A stretch of 64,000 nt of DNA from Strongyloides papillosus (taxonomy: Eukaryota > Nematoda > Chromadorea > Rhabditida > Strongyloididae): positions 248,001-312,000 of the forward strand of contig SRSI01000079.1 in NCBI GenBank assembly GCA_005656395.1. The letters are read 5' to 3'. Under the pieces are notes generated by a model. The model saw only the letters and a program-made list of their open reading frames with translations. It was not told the origin of the DNA and made no database searches. Each line of letters starts with the position of its first letter. Position 1 is the first letter of the stretch. The translations under genes were made by a program, and so were the position numbers. Below, piece by piece: positions 58,601 to 64,000 of this stretch.

Positions 58601-60854
58601 CAGGGTGGGCCAAAAGTCACATCACAGTTGGATGAAACACATTATAAATGTTATAACTTTTTTTGTAATTGACATATTTAGATGATATTATACGCATCTT
58701 GTAGAGAATGATTTATAGAATAATATATCACAAGATCGTTTTCAAAAATGATCTTTACGAAAAGTTGTATTAAATTAAATAAAAATGTTTGTATTTTTGT
58801 TTATAAAGTACATCTTATAATATTTCAATTAAAACCCATTTTGTGAGTCAATCAGACATTTGATGTACAATTAAAAGTTTTACCCCCATTTTTATTCCAT
58901 AAATAAAAAGAGCAACCAAAAAAATGTATGTTAGCAAATTTATTCGGCTTGAAACTTTGAGATACAGGAGCTGCAACGAGTCAAAGTCGTAAAAATTGAT
59001 TTTTACAAGTTTCCAATAAATAGATTTTTTTAAAAATAAATGTTGTTCCTAGGGGTAATTTTTTATGAAAAAACGAATGAGCATACTTTCCACTTCATAA
59101 ATTTACGTCTTTAATGTCTTTTGCAATTTTTTTTGAGTTTTTTCAATTTTTGAGTACAAAAATCAAAAAAGCGCATGCTCCCACTATGCTCATTCGATTT
59201 CTCATGTGATTTTACATCTAGATTCATAAAATTTAGAAAATTTAAATGGGAAGGTAAATGTGTTCTTGAGTGAAGAAGAATCTTGTATTTCCCAAGGAAA
59301 TAAGATTTTTCAATTTTTGAGTACAAAAATCAAAAAAGCGCATGTTCCCACTATGCTTATTCGATTTCTCATGTGAATTTACATCTAGATTCATAAAATT
59401 TAGAAGAATAAAATGGGAAGGTAAATGTGATCTTGAGTGAAGAAGAATACCGGTATTTTCATATAGAATAGGTGTTTTCACATTTGAGTACAAAAATCGA
59501 AAAAGCGCATGTTCTCACTGTGTTCATTCGATTTTTCATATAAAAATACTGTTAGAAACAATATTTATTATAAAAAAAATTTAAAATTTATTAAAAAAGT
59601 GTACCAATATTCTACTATATTGAATTGAAATCTATATTTTGTATGAGAACACGTTTACCTTCCCATTTTATTTTCCTGATTTTCATGGAGTTAGATGTAA
59701 AATCACATGAGAAATCGAATGAGCATAGTGGAAACATGCGCTTTTTCGATTTCTGCACTCAAATGTGAAGACATCTATTCTATTTAATAATACCAGTATT
59801 GTTCTTCACTCAAGATCACATTTACCTTCCCATTTAATTTTTTTGATTTCTATGAATCTAGATGTAAATTCACATGAGAAATCGAATGAGCATAGTGAGA
59901 ACATGCGCTTTTTCAATTTTTGTAATCAAAAATTGAAAAAAACTCAAAAAAAATTGCAAAAGACATTAAAGACGTAAATTTATGAAGTGGAAAGTATGCT
60001 CATTCGTTTTTTCATAAAAAATTACCCCTAGGAACAACATTTATTTTTAAAAAAATCTATTTATTGGAAACTTGTAAAAATCAATTTTTACGACTTTGAC
60101 TCGTTGCAGCTTCTGTATCTCAAAGTTTCAAGCCGAATAAATTTGCTAACATACATTTTTTTGGTTGCTCTTTTTATTTATGGAATAAAAATGGGGGTAA
60201 AACTTTTAATTGTACAAGATTTTAAAAAAATGTTCGACTGACTCGCAAAATGCGTTTTAATTAAAAAATAAAGGCTAGATGCTTAAAATGTTAGTTGAAA
60301 ACATCTTTCTTCATAAAACATTTTGTTTATACAACATTAATTTCCTTCATATATTCCAAATATTTTTTATCTTTGTTACCTCTTTAAGAAAGTATTCTAC
60401 TGAAGAACGGACAAAAGTAGTTCGTAGTTGCTACACCAACAGATGTTCAATCGCTATAACTTAAAAATTATTCAAAACCTATTACAATGTGATCCAAGCT
60501 TCGTCAAGACATGCATTATTAAGTGTTGTAAATCATTTCAAAGAGTTAAATAAAACAATTTAATAAGAGTAATAATTAATGTTTTATATTGAACAAGCTT
60601 GTGCAAGAATTTAAATGGTGATCATTTAAAAGATATCATTTTTCATACATAATTGTGTGAAATATTGAATTATTACGAATTGTATCCATGTGTTTTAAAC
60701 TTAAAAAAAAGTTTAATATAAATAAAATTAAGAAATATTTTCTTTGAAATGTAAAATATTAAAAAATTAAAAAACTTTTTTTAAGTTCATTCTTGATGAA
60801 CGATCTTGTAATTTATTATTTTCAAACAAATTCTCTACAAAATGCTCATAATAC
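58601..60854. mobile_element. TIR element, CAGRGTGGGCC family, copy 2, with inner palindrome
   Basis: It begins CAGGGTGGGCCAAAAGTCAC after TA (58599-58600). The outer left arm is 58601-58835 and the outer right arm 60590-60854; the right end proper is cut off by the Tc1-like element. Copy 1 at 49190 shows the same two blocks. The centre is a long inverted repeat (58836-60270). Confidence 0.65.
58836..60270. repeat. Long inverted repeat with 167-bp tandem units
   Basis: The arms are about 58836-59520 and 59640-60270, reverse copies of each other through blocks around GTTTTACCCCCATTTTTATT, GAGTCAAAGTCGTAAAAATT and CCTAGGGGTAATTTTTTATG. Inside, a unit marked by GCGCATG recurs at 59171, 59338 and 59505 (167-bp spacing), and reversed at 59735 and 59902 (again 167 bp). 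Peptide-like open frames in both arms come from this repeat and are not taken as genes. It could be an independent element inserted in the outer one. Confidence 0.82.
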
Positions 60855-60856
60855 TA

Positions 60857-62414
60857 CAGTGTGGTGCATAATTATAGCACACTGCTATTTATTGCATAAA
60901 ATTATATTTTATATAAAAAAAATTATATAATAAGAGTTTATATTTATCAATAAAATTATAAAAATATTATATAAGTGGTAAAATAATTAACTAATAAGTA
61001 ATGACATCAAAAATTTAAGATTTTCTCTAATTGTGTGGTGCAAAATTATAGCACATATTTAAATTTAAGGATTTAAAACTATTTTTAATAGTTTGTATAC
61101 TCCCTTTTTTGCTGATTACCTCAAAAATTCTATTTGGCATACTATTTACAAGTGAAACAAGTTTTTCATTAGGTATTTCATCCCAACATTTTACAATAGC
61201 TTCTTTTAATTCTTGAACGGTAGAATATTGTTTATTATCTTTATAAACAGCACGAACAAGTACCCCCCATAAATTTTCTATTGGATTCAAATCTGGGCTT
61301 CTTGATAGATGATCTATAAGACTGATTTTTTTATCAGAAATCCATTTTTTTGTCTTTGCACTAGCATGACAACTAGCATTATCTTTCATAAATTTGAATG
61401 AAACAGATCTAAATTGTTTCATATATGACATTATGTTATCCCCGAGAACATTTTGATACATCAATGAATCCATACGATGATCTATAAATGTCAATTTTGA
61501 TCTACCATACGAACTGAAGCACGCAAAAACCATTACATTCCCACCACCAAAATTACGCTTTGAATAGTATCTGGGCTTCTTTCTTAAATCACGCCAATAA
61601 CTGTTGAAACCATCAGGACCATCTAAATTGAATTTCTTTTCATCGCTGAATATTACTCTAGTTCATTCTTCATTCTATGTCATGTATTTACGAGCATATT
61701 CTAAACGTGCTGCTTTATGACTTTTATCTAATTTTGGACACTTTGCCATTTTAGAGCGTACAATATTTTGATCTCTATTAAGAGCTCTATTTACTGTCCA
61801 TCTTGAAACTGGTAAATTCAGTTCATTTCTTATTGAAGTGCAGCTTTTAGTAGTATTTGAAGCTGATCGAGAAATTGCTCTTATATCACGAACACTTAAC
61901 TTTGATGGTCTTTCTGTATATTTTGTAGTTCCATAAGATGATGGATCTTTTAGAAATGTTGAAATAACTTTTCTAGAGCGATTTACAAGTGTTGAGATTT
62001 CGCTATATGTTTTCCCAACAGTTGCAAATGCCAAAATTTGGCCTTTTTCAAACTCAGTAAGCTTTGTTCCTTTTGGCATAGCAAAAAAAAATAATATACG
62101 AGATAGTAAAGTTAATAATGTTTTAAAACAGTTGTTTTTTACTATTGTACCAATTTACATCATTTACCTTTGTTCAATAAAATTTTCCCATAAGTTTTAA
62201 GTTAAAATTTTAACATGTGCTATAATTATGCACCATGCATTGATAGATAAATGTAGTTTTTTGATGTTATAACTTATTATTTCAACATGCTTTTTAATAT
62301 ACTATATATTACTAAGGTCTATTAACGAATAGAATTAAAATTAGATAAAAAACATTTCTTTATAATAAAGTAATTGCAAAAAAATGTTGTGTGCTATAAT
62401 TTTGCACCACACTG
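60857..62414 (-). mobile_element. Tc1-like transposon with IR/DR ends
   Basis: 1,558 bp. The ends are CAGTGTGGTGCATAATTATA and, reversed, CAGTGTGGTGCAAAATTATA, with TA at 60855-60856 and 62415-62416. A second copy of the end motif lies at each side: GTGTGGTGCAAAATTATAG (from 61033) and, reversed, near 62216-62235. Spacing from outer to inner copy is 174 and 175 bp, an IR/DR arrangement as in the Sleeping Beauty type. The transposase gene is at 61027-62079. Confidence 0.93.
61027..62079 (-). pseudogene. Tc1-like transposase with two in-frame stops
   Basis: 350 codons in one frame from ATG 62079 to TAG 61027. The N-terminal paired-like helix-turn-helix domain starts MPKGTKLTEFEKGQILAFA. The catalytic motifs are SDEKKF (first D, in the stretch after the stops), KDNASCHAS (second D) and SPDLNPIENLW (E), with 34 residues between the last two: DD34E. 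TAG (61675-61677) and TGA (61663-61665) interrupt it four codons apart; both sit where Tc1-family proteins usually have tryptophan, so each could be one G-to-A change from TGG. The last codons overlap the inner left end repeat. Confidence 0.9.
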
Positions 62415-62415
62415 T

Positions 62416-62750
62416 ATATCTTTAATTTGAGTTCTATATATAATAAAATTAGTGGCCATCTTAATGAGATCTTATATTATGTAAATTTTAACTTACTAAT
62501 TAATTTCAATAAACATTTTTATCTTTTCCAAAAAAGGTTAAGTCATGATAATAAAATAAATACAGTAAAATATATAAGAAATCACTAAATAATTTTCTTT
62601 AAAGATATACAAGATGGTCACTTAATACTTCCCAGGTATTCACATCAATAACTTATACATTTCTTGAAATACAAATATTATATTATAATCATTTTATAGT
62701 TGAGATACAGTTATATATCATTATTTGCTATTAGATCTCATAAAGAAATC
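62416..62750. repeat. 335-bp dispersed repeat, copy 2, with an LTR-like core
   Basis: It matches 48779-49117, including the flanking blocks TTTGAGTTCTATA and TAATACTTCCCAGGTATTCA. The core at 62451-62622 has inverted ends AGTGGCCATCTT and AAGATGGTCAC. It starts directly after the Tc1-like element. Confidence 0.6.
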
Positions 62751-63089
62751 TATATTCTAGGCGGAGTTGTAATTTATCAAAATTTTTGTATATTTGTTAA
62801 CTTCAAATTAATGTAACTTTGTGATGTGGAAGGATAATATTTCGATTGTTATTGAAAATGAAAAAGATTATTCAATTCTATCTATTTCATAAATATCATG
62901 GATATAGAAATTCAGAAACTATTTTTTAATGAAGAAAAAACCACGAATTTTGTCATAATTTCGATGTTTTTTTTAAGAATTAAAATTTAGTAAGGTAACT
63001 TTTAAAAATGCACTTATTATCTTAATCAAATAAATATCTATTAAATAAGTATAGTATCGTTAAAGGCATTTAAATTTTAAAAAAGTTGT
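62751..63089. other. Spacer, nothing recognised
   Basis: AT-rich; no supportable feature. Confidence 0.3.
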
Positions 63090-63702
63090 GAACTGAATTA
63101 TTAACTATTTCCTATAATATTTTTAGCGACTAAAGAGACTGTGTTTAAATGGTATAAATTAATGAAAAGTTGTTTAAAATAAAAAAAACTAAACTTAGTG
63201 TATAAATTCAAATCGAACTTAGAAAATGAAACTATAACGAATTTTATTGGTTAACAACGTAGCGATTAATATTTATTTAACTATTATTTTTTTCACTTTT
63301 TTTTCAAAAAAATTAATTTTGTGACTATCATAACTTTCTTTAAACTGTATCAATTTTTATTATTAAATAGTCAAAAGGTATTTTTTCTAACTTAATGAAA
63401 AATGTAGTCTCAAATATTTTTGGTTAAAATTGCTCAAACTATTTTTAAAACCACTTCTTTCTGTTCTTTAAAGCATATTCTTGTAGAGATAATTACTTTC
63501 TTCAAAGTTAATAAAATAGGATAGTTTATGCTTTATTTTAAAAGAACAATTAAAAAAATAAGAAGAAAGCAATAAAATATAGAAATTTCATTTAACCAAA
63601 TTATTAACCAAAAATAAGTGATATTTTTAGGAAAAAACGAACGCGAACTAAATGTGTTGGAAAATTAGACAAAGCCAATCAAAGACATGACCTTTGGCTG
63701 GT
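63090..63702. mobile_element. Foldback element, ACCAGCC family, right-end fragment
   Basis: Reverse-oriented arm phrases are present (ACTATCATAACTTTCTTTAA, TAGTCAAAAGGTATTTTTTC), ending in ATGACCTTTGGCTGGTT at 63702. The GC-rich end lacks the CCGAAGGCGGG part. The left limit is uncertain. Confidence 0.5.
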
Positions 63703-63810
63703 TTTTTAAAAATAAATTTCATTAAATTCCATGATTACAATATAGTTTTTATAACATTTTTATTTACAAATTTCTAATATAGTAAACATTTTATCTAGAA
63801 ATATTAAATT

Positions 63811-64000
63811 TTATAAATTAGATTCTATCTCAAAAATTTTGTCCAAATCACAGATTATCTCCCAAATTGGATGTGTCCTCTTGTTATTGCATGCCATTTG
63901 TACCATTTCTCGGGGATTATTCTGAATTTTTAAAGCAACCTTTTTAAAGTAATCACCACTGGTTGCATCTTTATTACCACTATTTTCACCATCTAATTTG
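63811..64000 (-). CDS. 3' end of an unknown gene, partial at the window edge
   Basis: On the minus strand 62 codons are open from the window edge to TAA at 63811-63813. The protein-like composition (FKKVALKIQ, then MACNNKRTHPIWEIICDLDK) and a tryptophan- and cysteine-containing end argue against chance in such AT-rich DNA. It may be a last exon. No family is recognised. The remainder lies beyond 64000. Confidence 0.45.
   Translation of the reverse strand, partial: KLDGENSGNKDATSGDYFKKVALKIQNNPREMVQMACNNKRTHPIWEIICDLDKIFEIESNL

Noticed and set aside
59111..59977. Open frames of about 70-83 codons in both arms of the palindrome, with repeated histidine- and serine-rich peptides
   Set aside because: They follow the 167-bp repeat and appear in both inverted arms; no start context, no introns and no domain. 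Explained by the repeat.

Overview
The window looks like a piece of a very AT-rich nematode nuclear genome, most like Strongyloides or a close clade IV relative (inference). The basis is astacin metalloproteases with the nematode peptidase-EGF-CUB layout, small secreted proteins, introns of only 35-45 nt, and animal-type transposons. No rRNA, tRNA, CRISPR or bacterial operon structure was seen.

Host genes are few and far apart. (1) 285-1481: a secreted astacin with a complete zinc site. (2) 8497-9022: a two-exon secreted cysteine protein. (3) 34103-34531: a probable paralogue of it, with the intron at the same phase but one frameshift. (4) 43704-44299: a three-exon secreted protein that only appears once two short introns are removed. 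(5) 52194-52544: a small secreted protein rich in W, G, Y and H. (6) 56364-57523: a two-exon secreted astacin whose zinc ligands and catalytic glutamate are all replaced, so it should be a dead-enzyme homologue. (7) 63811-64000: the 3' end of an unknown minus-strand gene cut by the window edge. The two astacins and the small secreted proteins suggest a region of secretome genes (inference).

Most of the rest is mobile DNA. At 10666-20889 a degenerate Ty3-type LTR retrotransposon (minus strand) has a full-length RTE-like LINE in its 3' LTR (13-bp target duplication), and the LINE carries a 1.44-kb inverted-repeat element in its reverse transcriptase (TA duplication). 21975-24308 is an element with an 8-bp target duplication that carries a 176/186-bp tandem array. 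46278-47554 is a mariner of the Hsmar1/SETMAR type. 49944-51908 is a hAT-like element. 52681-54580 is a MULE with short introns. 60857-62414 is a Tc1-like element with double terminal sites. There are two solo LTRs of 375 bp with perfect 4-bp duplications (9484-9858, 45557-45931).

A second layer is non-autonomous foldback DNA. One family starts with ACCAGCC and is built from ~525-bp tandem units (2195-6415, 30023-33470, and partial copies at 34964, 36867 and ~63090). Another starts with CAGGGTGTCCC (35047-36495, 40016-41461). A CACA(n)A-run family lies at 6994-8169 and 41764-43392, and a CAGGGTGGGCC family at 49190 and 58601-60854. Several of these elements are inserted into one another.

The long remaining stretches (for example 26.8-30.0 kb, 44.3-45.5 kb, 47.6-48.8 kb and 54.6-56.3 kb) are AT-rich and show no supportable gene. 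All intron calls come from reading frame and splice-site logic alone, without transcript data.
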